DNA of 64,000 nucleotides, taken from contig NZ_WBZD01000038.1 of NCBI RefSeq assembly GCF_009720365.1, positions 1-64,000 of the forward strand. Reading direction: 5' to 3'. This document shows positions 12,876 through 21,344 of the stretch, piece after piece; the first letter of the stretch is position 1, and the number at the start of each line of letters is the position of its first letter. The position numbers were made by a program, and so were the translations under genes. The notes below the pieces were generated by a model. It did no database searches. It was not told the origin of the DNA and saw nothing but the letters and a program-made list of their open reading frames with translations. Origin of the DNA: Catellatospora paridis. GTDB lineage: Bacteria; Actinomycetota; Actinomycetes; Mycobacteriales; Micromonosporaceae.

Positions 12876-15361
12876 CGGGCACCTCCCAGGGTTACCGGCA
12901 CCGGACCCCGGGCAGGGATCTTCTGCCCGCGCTCGACCTCGAAGCTGATGTCGGGGTCGGGCGTGCCCGGCGCGTTGACGAACGAGACGAAGCGTGCGAG
13001 GCGCTGCGGGTCCTGCAGGGTGGCCTGCCACTCGTCGGCGTACGACCCGACGTGCCGGGCCATCTGCGCGTCGAGTTCCTCGCACAGTCCCAGCGCGTCG
13101 TCGACGATGACGGCGCGCAGGTGGTCGAGACCGCCCTCCATCGCCTCCAGCCAGGCAGCGGTGCGCTGCAGCCGGTCGGCGGTGCGGACGTAGTACATGA
13201 GGAACCGGTCGATGGTGCGGATCAGCTCCTCGGTGGTGACGTCGGTGAGGAACAGGTCCGCGTGCCGGGGCCGGAACCCGCCGTTGCCGGCGACGTACAG
13301 GTTCCAGCCCTTCTCGGTGGCGATGATGCCGAAGTCCTTGCTGCGGGCCTCGGCGCACTCGCGGGCGCAGCCGCTGACCGCGGACTTGAGCTTGTGCGGG
13401 GCGCGCAGGCCCCGGTAGCGCAGTTCCAGCTCGATGGCGAGGCCGACGGAGTCCTGCACGCCGTACCGGCACCAGGTCTCGCCGACGCAGCTCTTCACCG
13501 TGCGCAGCGCCTTGCCGTAGGCGTGCCCGGACTCGAAGCCCGCGTCCACCAGCCGGTGCCAGATCTGCGGCAGCTGCTCCACCCGCGCGCCGAACAGGTC
13601 GATGCGCTGGCCGCCGGTGATCTTCGTGTAGAGCCCGAAGTCGCGGGCCACCTCGCCGATCACGATCAGCTTCTCTGGGGTGATCTCGCCGCCGGGAATG
13701 CGCGGCACCACCGAGTACGTGCCGTCGCGCTGGATGTTGGCCAGGAAGTGGTCGTTGGTGTCCTGCAGCGCGGCTTCCTCGCCGTCGAGGATGTAGCCGT
13801 TGTTGACGGCGGCCAGGATCGACGCGATCGCGGGCTTGCAGATGTCGCAGCCGCGGCCGGTGCCGTGCGCGGTCACCAGCTCCGTGAACGAGCGGATGTT
13901 GCGCACCCGGATGATGTCGAACAGCTCCTGGCGCGAGTACGTGAAGTGCTCGCACAGCGCCTTGGACTGCACCACCCCGCCCGCGGCCAGCAGTTGCTTG
14001 AGCAGCGGGATGCACGAGCCGCAGCCGGTGCCCGCCTTGGTGCACGCCTTCAGGCCCGGCACGTCGGTGCAGCCGCCGGCGATGGCGTCGGTGACGTGGT
14101 CCTTGGTCACCGCGTGGCAGGAGCACACCTGCGCGGTGCCGGGCAGTTCGGCTTTCGCCGACCCGTCCCCGGCCGGGGCGAGCAGCGCCAGCGGCGGTGC
14201 GGGCAGCGGCCCGCCGAGCGAGGCCCGCAGCGTGGGGTACGCGCTGGCGTCGCCGACCAGGATGCCGCCGAGCAGGGTCTTCGCGTCGTCGGTGAGCAGC
14301 AGCTTGGCGTACACGCCGGTGACCTGGTCGGTGACGACCACGTCGAGCCCGTCGGCGAACGGGGCGCCGAAGCTGGCCACGTCCACGCCGAGCAGCTTGA
14401 GTTTGGTGGAGGTGTCGGGGCGGGCCATCGTCGCCTCGCCGCCGGTCAGCCGGTCGGCGACCACCTCGGCCATCGCGTAACCGGGCGCGACCAGGCCGTA
14501 GCAGACCCCGTCGGTCTCGTCGAGGGACAGCGCCGCGCACTCGCCGATCGCCCACACCGCCGGGTCGGCGGTCGCGCACGCGGCGTCGACCGTGAAACCA
14601 CCACGCGGGCCGCGGACCAGACCGGACGGCTCGGCCAGCTCGTCGCGGGGCCGGATGCCCGCGGCGACCACGACCACGTCCACGTCCAGCGAGCCGCCGT
14701 CGTTGAACAGCATCCGGCGTACGCCGCCGGCGTCGCCTTCCAGGCCCGCGCAGCCGCGCCCGGTGTGCACGGCGACGCCCAGCGCCTCGATGTGCCGCTT
14801 GAGCACCGCGCCGCCGCCCTCGTCCACCTGCAGCGGCATGAGCCGGGGCGCGAACTCGACGACGTGCGTGGTGATGCCGAGCAGCTTCAAAGCGTTCGCG
14901 GCCTCCAGGCCGAGCAGGCCGCCGCCGAGCACCGCGCCGATCCGGCGGCCGCCCGCGGTCGCCCAGTCCTTCAGCGCCGCGAGGTCGTCCAGGGTGCGGT
15001 AGACGAAGACGCCGGGCAGGTCGGCCCCGGCGATCGGCGGCACGAACGCCCGCGAGCCGGTGGCCAGCACCAGCGCGTCGTACGGCGTCTCGCCGGAGGC
15101 GCTGTGCACGACCCTGCGGGCACGGTCGATCCCGGTGACGGCCTCGTTCAGCCGCACCGCGACCCCGTGGGGCGCGCCGCCCAGGTGCAACGCCCCGGCG
15201 TCGTAGTCGTCGAACCAGGCCGACAGCCGCACCCGGTCGTACGCCGGACGGTCCTCCTCGGCGAGCACGGTCACCGACCAGCCGTCCGCGGCCCGCTCCG
15301 CGAACGCCTCCAGGAAGCGCTGCGCCACCATGCCGTACCCGGCGACCACAAGTCTCTTCAT
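12872..15361 (-). CDS. nirB: Assimilatory nitrite reductase large subunit NirB
   Basis: An 829-residue multidomain enzyme. An FAD/NAD(P)H oxidoreductase module comes first (VVAGYGMVAQRFLEAF, ATGSRAFVPPI, GAVLGGGLLGLEAANALKLL). A BFD-like [2Fe-2S] module follows at about 408-460 with CSCHAV and TGCGSCIP. The C-terminal siroheme/[4Fe-4S] reductase module has CVGETWC (about 623-629) and SGCARECAE (about 664-668), supplying the CX5C and CX3C ligands. It reduces nitrite to ammonium with six electrons from NAD(P)H. The start overlaps the stop of an MSER mini-ORF (15358-15432) that links it to the upstream oxidoreductase gene, and it ends in an ATGA overlap with nirD. Confidence 0.96.
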   Translation of the reverse strand: MKRLVVAGYGMVAQRFLEAFAERAADGWSVTVLAEEDRPAYDRVRLSAWFDDYDAGALHLGGAPHGVAVRLNEAVTGIDRARRVVHSASGETPYDALVLATGSRAFVPPIAGADLPGVFVYRTLDDLAALKDWATAGGRRIGAVLGGGLLGLEAANALKLLGITTHVVEFAPRLMPLQVDEGGGAVLKRHIEALGVAVHTGRGCAGLEGDAGGVRRMLFNDGGSLDVDVVVVAAGIRPRDELAEPSGLVRGPRGGFTVDAACATADPAVWAIGECAALSLDETDGVCYGLVAPGYAMAEVVADRLTGGEATMARPDTSTKLKLLGVDVASFGAPFADGLDVVVTDQVTGVYAKLLLTDDAKTLLGGILVGDASAYPTLRASLGGPLPAPPLALLAPAGDGSAKAELPGTAQVCSCHAVTKDHVTDAIAGGCTDVPGLKACTKAGTGCGSCIPLLKQLLAAGGVVQSKALCEHFTYSRQELFDIIRVRNIRSFTELVTAHGTGRGCDICKPAIASILAAVNNGYILDGEEAALQDTNDHFLANIQRDGTYSVVPRIPGGEITPEKLIVIGEVARDFGLYTKITGGQRIDLFGARVEQLPQIWHRLVDAGFESGHAYGKALRTVKSCVGETWCRYGVQDSVGLAIELELRYRGLRAPHKLKSAVSGCARECAEARSKDFGIIATEKGWNLYVAGNGGFRPRHADLFLTDVTTEELIRTIDRFLMYYVRTADRLQRTAAWLEAMEGGLDHLRAVIVDDALGLCEELDAQMARHVGSYADEWQATLQDPQRLARFVSFVNAPGTPDPDISFEVERGQKIPARGPVPVTLGGAR

Positions 15362-15432
15362 GCCGTCACCTCGCTGCGCTCGGCTCCGACATGTTCTTCG
15401 AGCCGCATGATGAGCTCACTGCGTTCGCTCAT
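15358..15432 (-). repeat. MSER mini-ORF repeat upstream of nirB
   Basis: The minus strand encodes a 24-residue peptide starting MSERSELIMRL and ending AERSEVTA. Its ATG lies immediately after the stop of the oxidoreductase gene (TGAATG), and its stop overlaps ATG 15361 of nirB as ATGA. The nucleotide cores GAGCGAACGCAGTGAG and GAGCGCAGCGAGG at the two ends match the copies at 7066-7205, while the middle is unrelated. The last core carries the GAGG used as ribosome binding site for nirB. Confidence 0.85.
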
Positions 15433-16923
15433 TCAGGACACCCCCACACTGTCTGAGGTGGACAGCCACCCGACGATGCCGTCAACCGCGTCCTTGCAGC
15501 TGCCGCAGCCGGTGGTGGCGCGCGTACGGGCGACGACGTCGTCGAGCGAGCGGGCGCCGGAGCGCCAGCAGCGCACCAGCGCGCCCTTGGTGACCGTGTT
15601 GCACTGGCACACGGTGGCGTTGTCGGGCATGAGCGCGGGCGTGGTCGTGGCGACCGGCGCCTCCACGCCGCCCAGGGACCGCCCGAGCAGCAGCGCGCGC
15701 CGGTCGCGCGGCACCAGGCCCCTGCGGTCGAAAAGCTGGATGACCTGGCCGACGCTGGGGTTGTCGCCCAGCATCACCGCGCCGGTCAGCCGGTCGTCGC
15801 GGATGACCAGGCGGGCGTAGGTGCCCCGGGCCGGGTCGGCGAAGCTGACGTCCTCGCAGGCGGGGTCGGGTTGCAGGCTGCCCATCGCGGCCAGGTCGAT
15901 GCCGGAGGCCTTGAGCCGGGTGACCGGCGAACTCGGCACGTACATTGCGTCGGGGTCGGCCCCGGTGAGCCGGGCGGCCAGCACCCTGGCCTGCTCCCAG
16001 GCCGGGGCGACCAGCCCGCCGACGACCTCGCCGAACTGCGCGCAGTCGCCGATGGCCGATACGCGCCGGTCCGAGGTGGCGAGCCGCTCGTCGATGACGA
16101 TCCCGCGCTCCACCCGCAGCCCCGCCGCGCGGGCCAGACCGGTCTCGGCGCGCACCCCGCAGGCCAGCACCAGCAGGTCGGCCCGCAGGTTGCGGTCGTC
16201 CAGGCGCAGTGTCACCCCGTCGGCGTCGGCGCTCACCCCGGTCGCGGACGACGCCAGGTGCACGGCCACGCCCAGCTCGGCGAGGGTGCGCACCAGCACG
16301 GCGCTGGCGCCCTGGTCGAGCTGACGCTCCATCAGGTGGCCGACGCCGTGCACGACCTCGACGGCCAGCCCGCGCCCGGCCAGGCCGCGGGCGGCCTCCA
16401 GGCCGAGCAGTCCGCCGCCGAGCACGAGCGCGGTGCGCGCGCCCTGCGCGGCGTCGAGGATGCGGCGGCAGTCCTCCAGCGTCCGGAAGGTGGCGACGCG
16501 CGGGTGCGGCTGCTCCAGTCCCGGGATCGGCGGCACGATCGCCTGCGATCCGGTGGCCAGCACCAGGTGGTCGTAGGTCAGTTCCTCGCCGTCGTCGAGG
16601 GTGACGGTGCGGGCGGCGCGGTCGATGCCGGTGACGGTCACCCCGGTGCGGGTCTTCACCCCGTGCCCGGCGGCCTCGGTCAGCGTGATGTCGGTTTCGC
16701 CGTGCTTGCCGGCCAGCACGCTGGACAGCAGGATGCGGTTGTAGGCCCGGTGCGGCTCGGCGCCGAGCACGGTGACCTCGACGCCGGACGCGGCCGACAG
16801 CTCCGTCGCCAGCCGGGCCCCGGCCATGCCGTACCCGATGACGATCACGTGGTGGGGGGAGGTGCGGGGTCGGTCGGCGGGCGGCAGGGCCGAGCCATGC
16901 CGCGCGGTGTTGCCAGGGTTCAT
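15433..16923 (-). CDS. FAD/NAD(P)H oxidoreductase with BFD-like [2Fe-2S] domain (nitrate reductase electron transfer subunit)
   Basis: A 496-residue protein that looks like the N-terminal half of NirB alone. It has two dinucleotide-binding folds (VIVIGYGMAGARLATEL and ALVLGGGLLGLEAARGL), ATGSQAIVPPIPG and the FAD-binding SAIGDCAQFG. A C-terminal BFD-like cluster domain has CQC and TGCGSCKDAVDGI at about 435-490. It most probably passes electrons from NAD(P)H to the nitrate reductase encoded just upstream, as NasB-type subunits do. Its ATG overlaps the nitrate reductase stop by four bases. An MSER mini-ORF begins right after its own stop and leads into nirB. Confidence 0.85.
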   Translation of the reverse strand: MNPGNTARHGSALPPADRPRTSPHHVIVIGYGMAGARLATELSAASGVEVTVLGAEPHRAYNRILLSSVLAGKHGETDITLTEAAGHGVKTRTGVTVTGIDRAARTVTLDDGEELTYDHLVLATGSQAIVPPIPGLEQPHPRVATFRTLEDCRRILDAAQGARTALVLGGGLLGLEAARGLAGRGLAVEVVHGVGHLMERQLDQGASAVLVRTLAELGVAVHLASSATGVSADADGVTLRLDDRNLRADLLVLACGVRAETGLARAAGLRVERGIVIDERLATSDRRVSAIGDCAQFGEVVGGLVAPAWEQARVLAARLTGADPDAMYVPSSPVTRLKASGIDLAAMGSLQPDPACEDVSFADPARGTYARLVIRDDRLTGAVMLGDNPSVGQVIQLFDRRGLVPRDRRALLLGRSLGGVEAPVATTTPALMPDNATVCQCNTVTKGALVRCWRSGARSLDDVVARTRATTGCGSCKDAVDGIVGWLSTSDSVGVS

Positions 16924-19061
16924 GGTGTCACCGGCTCGATTCGTACGGCACAGACCTTGAACTCCGGCATCCGTGAGATCGGATCCAACGCGTCACCGGT
17001 GAGCGAGTTGGCCCGGCCCGTGCCGGAGTAGTGGAAGGGCGCGAAGAGGGTGTCGGGTCGGATCGTGGTGACGACGCGGGCGGGCGCGATCATCTCGCCG
17101 CGGCGGCTGAGCACCCGCACCGTGTCGCCGTCGTCGATGCCGAGCCGCTCGGCCAGATCCGGGTGCAGCTCGACGAACGGCCCGCCGGGCAGCGCCGCGA
17201 TGCGGCGGGTCTGCGCGCCGGACTGGTACTGCGCCAGGACCCGCCCCGTGGTGAGGTAGAGCGGGTACTCGGCGTCGATCTCCTCGGCCACCGGCCGGTG
17301 CTCCACCGCGATCATGCGGGCGCGACCGTCCGGGGTCGGGAAGCCTTCTTCGAAGAGCCGCGGCGTGCCTGCCCGGTCCGCCGCGGGGCAGGGCCAGAAA
17401 ACGCCGTTCTCGGCGTCCACCCGCTCCCACGTGACGCCTGCGTAATCGGCCACCCCGCCGGCGGTGGCCCGCCGCAGCTCTTCGAAGACGGCGTACGGCT
17501 CGGCGGAGAACCCGCCGGACCGCTCGCCACCGGTGACGGAGCGACCGTCCCCGGTTCGGCCGAGCCGGAAGGCCAGCTCGGCCATCACCGCCAGATCCGT
17601 CCCTGTCCCTGGCGGTGGCTTGCGAAGAGCCCGGCGCCGCAGCACCCGGCCCTCCAGATTGGTCATGGTTCCGTCTTCCTCGGCCCACTGTGCCACGGGA
17701 AGCACCACATCGGCGATCGCGGCGGTCTCACTGAGCACGAAATCGCAGACGACCAGCAGGTCCAGCGACTTCAGCCGCTCGGTGATCCGGGCCGCGCGGG
17801 GCGCGGAGACCACCGGGTTGGAGCCGAACACCAGCATCGCCTTCGGCCCGCCGGGTTGCCCGAGCGCGTCGAGCAGCTCGTACGCAGACAGGCCGGGACC
17901 GGGCAGGCTGTCGGGGTCGACGCCCCACACGCCGGCGACGTGCGCCCGCGCGGCCGGGTCGTCGATCTTCCGGTAGCCCGGCAGCTGGTCGGCCTTCTGC
18001 CCGTGCTCGCGGCCGCCCTGGCCGTTGCCCTGCCCGGTGAGGCAGCCGTAGCCGGAGCCGGGCCGCCCCGGCAGGCCGAGGGCCAGCGCCAGGTTGATGA
18101 AGGCGGTGACCGTGTCGACGCCCTTGGCGTGCTGCTCGGCGCCGCGCGCGGTCAGGATGATCGCGCGGCCGGCGGCGGCCAGCGCCCGCGCGGTGGCCTC
18201 CAGGTCGGCGACGGGCACTCCGGTGAGCAGCTCCACCCGGGCGGGCCAGTAGCCGGCGACGGTCTTGCGGACCGCGTCCCAGCCGGTGGTGCGCTCGGCC
18301 AGGTAGGCCGGGTCGGTCAGGCCCTCGGCGACCACGATGTGCAGCAGGCCCAGGGCCAGCGCCAGGTCGGTGCCGGGGGTGGGCTGCAGGTGCAGGGTGG
18401 CCGCGCGTGCGGTCGGGGTGGCCCGCGGATCCACCACGATCTGGGTGCCGCCGCCCTGGCGCTGCTCGGTGAGGTAACGCGCGAAGGGCGGCATGGTCTC
18501 GGCGACGTTCGCGCCGATCAGCAGCAGGGTGTCGGCGCCGGCGATGTCGGCCATCGGGAACGGCAGCCCGCGGTCGATGCCGAAGGACCGGTTGGCGGCG
18601 GCCGCCGCCGAGCTCATGCAGAAGCGGCCGTTGTAGTCGATGTTGGCGGTGCGCAGCGCGACCCGGGCGAACTTGCCCAGCGTGTACGCCTTCTCGTTGG
18701 TGAGCCCGCCGCCGCCGAACACGGCGACCGCGTCGCGCCCGTGCGCGTCCTGCACCCGGCGGACGCCGTCGACGATGAAGTCGTATGCCTCGTCCCAGGT
18801 CGCCGGCTGTCCCTTGATCAGCGGGGTGGTCAGCCGCTCGGGGTGGTCCAGCAGCTCGGCCGAGGTCCAGCCCTTCTGGCAGAGCCCGCCGCGGTTGGTG
18901 GGGAAGTCGCGGGCGGCGACCTCGACCCGCCCCTGCGGGGTCTCGCGCAGCGTCATCCCGCACTGCAATGCGCAGTACGGGCAGTGGGTGGCGACCTCAC
19001 GCGCGGATTCGAGCAACGGCAATGCCGTTACTCGAGTGGCGGGTGGGGCCGAGGGCGTCAT
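16920..19061 (-). CDS. nasC: Assimilatory nitrate reductase catalytic subunit
   Basis: A molybdopterin oxidoreductase of 713 residues that reduces nitrate to nitrite in the cytoplasm. Four cysteines, 27, 30, 34 and 61 (CPYCALQC and GGLCQKGW), bind the N-terminal [4Fe-4S] cluster. The probable molybdenum-ligand Cys lies in RFCMSSAAAAANRSFG, and the MGD-binding C-terminal domain has TTGRVLAQYQSGAQTRR and PFHYSGTGRANSLTGDALDP. It lacks the C-terminal BFD domain of some NasA proteins; the next gene supplies one. Its 5' region holds a possible GlnR-type box. The gene symbol follows Bacillus/Mycobacterium-like use; narB or nasA are equivalent names. Confidence 0.93.
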   Translation of the reverse strand: MTPSAPPATRVTALPLLESAREVATHCPYCALQCGMTLRETPQGRVEVAARDFPTNRGGLCQKGWTSAELLDHPERLTTPLIKGQPATWDEAYDFIVDGVRRVQDAHGRDAVAVFGGGGLTNEKAYTLGKFARVALRTANIDYNGRFCMSSAAAAANRSFGIDRGLPFPMADIAGADTLLLIGANVAETMPPFARYLTEQRQGGGTQIVVDPRATPTARAATLHLQPTPGTDLALALGLLHIVVAEGLTDPAYLAERTTGWDAVRKTVAGYWPARVELLTGVPVADLEATARALAAAGRAIILTARGAEQHAKGVDTVTAFINLALALGLPGRPGSGYGCLTGQGNGQGGREHGQKADQLPGYRKIDDPAARAHVAGVWGVDPDSLPGPGLSAYELLDALGQPGGPKAMLVFGSNPVVSAPRAARITERLKSLDLLVVCDFVLSETAAIADVVLPVAQWAEEDGTMTNLEGRVLRRRALRKPPPGTGTDLAVMAELAFRLGRTGDGRSVTGGERSGGFSAEPYAVFEELRRATAGGVADYAGVTWERVDAENGVFWPCPAADRAGTPRLFEEGFPTPDGRARMIAVEHRPVAEEIDAEYPLYLTTGRVLAQYQSGAQTRRIAALPGGPFVELHPDLAERLGIDDGDTVRVLSRRGEMIAPARVVTTIRPDTLFAPFHYSGTGRANSLTGDALDPISRMPEFKVCAVRIEPVTP

Positions 19062-19378
19062 GTGCGAAATCCTGCGGTCCGGGAGTTTCGCTGCGGCGTC
19101 CCCCGTGTTTCCAACCTGCTAAGAGCGGCGCACGTCGCCCGCGAAAGCGCTGTTGGTGACGGTGGCCACGCCGAAGGGCCCGCCGGAGAAGGCGTTTTAC
19201 GGGGTCGGCCGTCCAGTGACGATGATGATCGTCCGAATGGTTGATTACCCCATCCGGGCGCTTACGGTTACGATGACGTCACAGTGCGTGAAAGTGCTCA
19301 GAATGGGCTATTTTCACTCACGGATCTGGCATGAAGAACAGGATGACTCGTGGTCACACCGGGCGTAATCTAATCGGC
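19062..19378. promoter_or_regulatory. Divergent control region with candidate GlnR-type box
   Basis: This 317-base gap separates the minus-strand nitrate operon from the plus-strand toxin-antitoxin genes. On the plus strand GTTAC (19267-19271) and GTCAC (19278-19282) are six bases apart; read towards the nitrate reductase gene this is GTGAC-N6-GTAAC. That spacing is the one described for GlnR half-sites in actinobacteria, which control nitrogen genes. The box lies about 206 bases upstream of the start. A similar pair, GTTAC-N6-GTGAT, is found at 22698-22713 before narK. These are pattern matches and no promoter is clear. Confidence 0.35.
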
Positions 19379-19639
19379 ATGACTGCCAAAGTAACGCTGT
19401 CCTTCACGGACGAGACGATTGAGGAAGCGCGCCGGTACGCCGAGCGCGACGGGCTGTCGCTGTCGGCTTGGATGGACCAAGCCGCGCGGGAGAAGGCCCT
19501 GCGGGAGTTGTTCACCGCGCACGCGGACGTGGTGCGCCGGGCGGGCATCGACCGGCTGGAGAAGAACGCGCTGGACGATGAGCGCGAAGTCGAATTGGTA
19601 CGCCTGGAACTGTCAGGACGGGGGCGGCGTGCTGCGTAG
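19379..19639 (+). CDS. Ribbon-helix-helix antitoxin (MazE-like)
   Basis: A short protein of 86 residues starting MTAKVTLSFTDETIEEARRY, the beta strand and first helix of an RHH/CopG-like DNA-binding domain, with LSLSAWMDQAAREKALRE as the second helix. The charged C-terminus (KNALDDEREVELVRLELSGRG) would cover the toxin. The following gene starts 11 bases before its end and encodes a PemK/MazF-like protein, so this is the antitoxin and probably the autorepressor of a type II module. An in-frame ATG at 19331 would add 16 residues; ATG 19379 agrees with the domain start. Confidence 0.78.
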   Translation: MTAKVTLSFTDETIEEARRYAERDGLSLSAWMDQAAREKALRELFTAHADVVRRAGIDRLEKNALDDEREVELVRLELSGRGRRAA

Positions 19640-19922
19640 AGGCGAGATCTGGCGTATCGACGGAGCCCGGGAAAGGCTCGGCCTGATCATCAGCTCGGAT
19701 GTGTACAACAGCACCGATGTGCCGATCGTCATCGTCGCGGAGGTCGTCGAGGAGGACGAGCTCCGCGACTCGCCGCTGGCGGTGCCGATGGGCGAGCTGA
19801 TCATCATGCCCGACCGGGTGTCGTCACCCATGAAGAAGTGGTTCACCGACATGGTGGACGTCGTCGACACCGACACGATGCGCAGGGTCGGCCGGGCCTT
19901 GCGCATCATCCAGGACCTCTAG
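19629..19922 (+). CDS. PemK/MazF-family endoribonuclease toxin
   Basis: A 97-residue protein starting at GTG 19629 with LRRGEIWRIDGARERLGLIIS, the typical N-terminal strand pair of MazF/PemK toxins (consensus RGEIW with Arg at the active site), followed by VPIVIVAEVVEE and a C-terminal helix MRRVGRALRIIQDL. Such toxins cleave mRNA at short sequences and are held inactive by the adjacent antitoxin. The 11-base overlap with the antitoxin gene indicates coupled translation. Its stop overlaps by four bases the end of the convergent MarR gene. The family's usual second conserved stretch (TSP-hydrophobic) is weak, so assignment is by N-terminus and context. Confidence 0.72.
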   Translation: MLRRGEIWRIDGARERLGLIISSDVYNSTDVPIVIVAEVVEEDELRDSPLAVPMGELIIMPDRVSSPMKKWFTDMVDVVDTDTMRRVGRALRIIQDL

Positions 19923-20446
19923 TCGCCTGCGGTCAGGTCGTCGCCTGAACAGTCGGCTTCTTCCTTGGGGCACTGCGCCCGCATCGAGGTGTGCAGCGGA
20001 GTGAACAGCTCCGTCAGCTGTGCCAGTTGCTGCGGTGTCAACCGGTCGATGAAGATCGCACGGACCAGCTCGACGTGATACGGCGCGACTCGCTGGATCG
20101 TCTCCCACCCCTCGTCGGTGAGCACGGCGAACTGTCCCCGCCGGTCGGACGGGCAGCTCTGCCGGCGCACCAGCCCGGCCCGCTCCATCCGGGTGATCTG
20201 GTGTGACAGCCGGCTCTTCTCCAGCAGCATCGCCTGTGCCAGCTCCGACATGCGCAGGCGCCGGTCGGGCGCCTCGGAGAGGCTCACCAGCACGCCGTAG
20301 TCGGTGCCCGAGAGGTCGTGCTGCGTCATCCCGCGCTCAAGCTCTGCCATCACCAGCTTCGCCGTGGTGATGAAACTGCGCCATGCCGCCTGCTCCGGCT
20401 CGGTCAGCCAGGGGACGGCCGTCGTCTGGGTTGCGGTGGTCGCCAT
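19919..20446 (-). CDS. MarR-family transcriptional regulator
   Basis: A winged-helix regulator of 175 residues. The MarR core is clear: LSGTDYGVLVSLSEAPDRRLRMSELA, the recognition helix LLEKSRLSHQITRMERAGLVRR and the wing SCPSDRRGQFAVLTDEGWETI. The C-terminal dimerisation helix contains TPQQLAQLTELFTPLH, followed by Cys residues (QCPKEEADC) that might respond to oxidants. It lies downstream of a nitroreductase gene on the same strand, separated by a 13-bp hairpin. A perfect 16-base dyad upstream of that nitroreductase gene (21135-21150) is a plausible operator. MarR proteins usually repress neighbours and release DNA upon ligand binding. Confidence 0.9.
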   Translation of the reverse strand: MATTATQTTAVPWLTEPEQAAWRSFITTAKLVMAELERGMTQHDLSGTDYGVLVSLSEAPDRRLRMSELAQAMLLEKSRLSHQITRMERAGLVRRQSCPSDRRGQFAVLTDEGWETIQRVAPYHVELVRAIFIDRLTPQQLAQLTELFTPLHTSMRAQCPKEEADCSGDDLTAGD

Positions 20447-20459
20447 GAATCACACCCTA

Positions 20460-20489
20460 GAGGGGTGGGGACAGAGGTCCCCACCCCTC
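20460..20489 (-). terminator. Hairpin between nitroreductase and marR genes
   Basis: A perfect 13-bp stem (20460-20472 with 20477-20489) closes a four-base loop; the arm is GAGGGGTGGGGAC. It lies 10 bases after the nitroreductase stop and 13 bases before the marR start, so on the minus strand it could terminate or attenuate transcription entering marR. No U-run follows. Confidence 0.6.
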
Positions 20490-20499
20490 ATCGTCTCTA

Positions 20500-21093
20500 T
20501 CAGGCCGTCTTTACGACATCGTCGTAGTCGAGCCGGGGGTTGCGGTCGAACCAGGCGCCCTCGCCCGGCTTGCCGATGTTCACCACGGCCAGCACCTTGT
20601 GCTCGCCGTCGGCGAAGAACTCCTTCTCGATGCCGGTCGCGTCGAAGCCGGTCATCGGGCCGGCGGCCAGTCCGGCCGCGCGCACGCCCAGGATGAAGTA
20701 GCCCACCTGGAGCGCGGCGTTGAACTGCGCCGTGTTGGCGCGGGCCGCGTCGTCGCCGGTGAACCAGTCGCGGATGCCGGGGGCGTGCGGGAACAGGTCG
20801 GGCAGCCGGTCGTGGAAGTTCGTGTCGGCGGCGAGGATCGCCACCAGCGGAGCCTTGCCGGTCTTCGCCTTGTTGCCGTCGGCCATCTGCTCGACCAGGC
20901 GCTCGCGGGCCTGCTCGGAGCGCACCAGCACCACCCGCAGCGGCTGCATGTTGAGCGAGGTCGGCGCGTACTTGACCAGGTCGTAGATCGCCCGCACCTG
21001 CTCGTCGGTCACCGGCTCGTCGGTGAAGGTGTTGGCGGTGCGCGCACTACGGAACAGCAGCTCCTGCGCGTGGTTGTCGAGAACGAGCGACAT
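20500..21093 (-). CDS. Nitroreductase-family protein (malonic semialdehyde reductase type)
   Basis: A 197-residue FMN-dependent reductase of the RutE/HadB-like branch. LLFRSARTANTFTDEPVTDEQVRAIYDL at the N-terminus, the flavin-binding KYAPTSLNMQPLRVVLVRS and the C-terminal VLAVVNIGKPGEGAWFDRNPRL match the malonic semialdehyde reductase group, which reduces 3-oxopropanoate or related aldehydes and some nitro compounds with NAD(P)H. Nothing else of the pyrimidine-degrading Rut pathway is nearby. The neighbouring MarR protein and the upstream dyad suggest induction by a toxic electrophile or nitroaromatic. The true substrate is not known. Confidence 0.85.
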   Translation of the reverse strand: MSLVLDNHAQELLFRSARTANTFTDEPVTDEQVRAIYDLVKYAPTSLNMQPLRVVLVRSEQARERLVEQMADGNKAKTGKAPLVAILAADTNFHDRLPDLFPHAPGIRDWFTGDDAARANTAQFNAALQVGYFILGVRAAGLAAGPMTGFDATGIEKEFFADGEHKVLAVVNIGKPGEGAWFDRNPRLDYDDVVKTA

Positions 21094-21134
21094 TGTGTTT
21101 CCTCCGAAGTCGGTCTGGCCATGTCAGCCACCTG

Positions 21135-21150
21135 TCACCAACTTTGGTGA
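21135..21150. promoter_or_regulatory. Perfect dyad TCACCAA-CT-TTGGTGA, probable MarR operator
   Basis: A perfect 7+2+7 inverted repeat lies 42 bases upstream of the nitroreductase ATG (21093). TTGCGA on the minus strand at about 21170 could be a -35 element placing the dyad over the -10 region. MarR proteins commonly bind dyads of this size. Binding by the adjacent regulator is inferred. Confidence 0.55.
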
Positions 21151-21208
21151 ACCTTCAACTATTTCGCAAGAGACCACGCTGTGGCGTACCCGACACCGCA
21201 CCCGCCTT

Positions 21209-21283
21209 GATCAGCAGATTTGCCAGGCAGGTGGGCGTATCCGTGCTCAAGATACGCCCACCTGCCTGGCAACTCGGATGATC
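21209..21283. repeat. Interspersed palindromic repeat, family 1, copy B
   Basis: Arms at 21209-21240 and 21252-21283 pair at 29 of 32 positions around an 11-base loop. Its reverse complement matches the copy at 9550-9624 in the outer GATCATCCGA, the TTGCCxGGCA block and the central CGTATCTTGAG. It lies between narK and the nitroreductase gene and could serve as a strong terminator for narK. Confidence 0.85.
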
Positions 21284-21344
21284 GAGGGCGAAAGGCCCCG
21301 ACCCCGGAGGCGGCCGGGGTCGGGGGTGGGGGAGGGATGGAGGG

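Noticed and set aside
13052-15820. A 922-codon plus-strand frame
   Set aside because: It lies opposite nirB, which has full catalytic motifs; composition is that of a GC-driven shadow.
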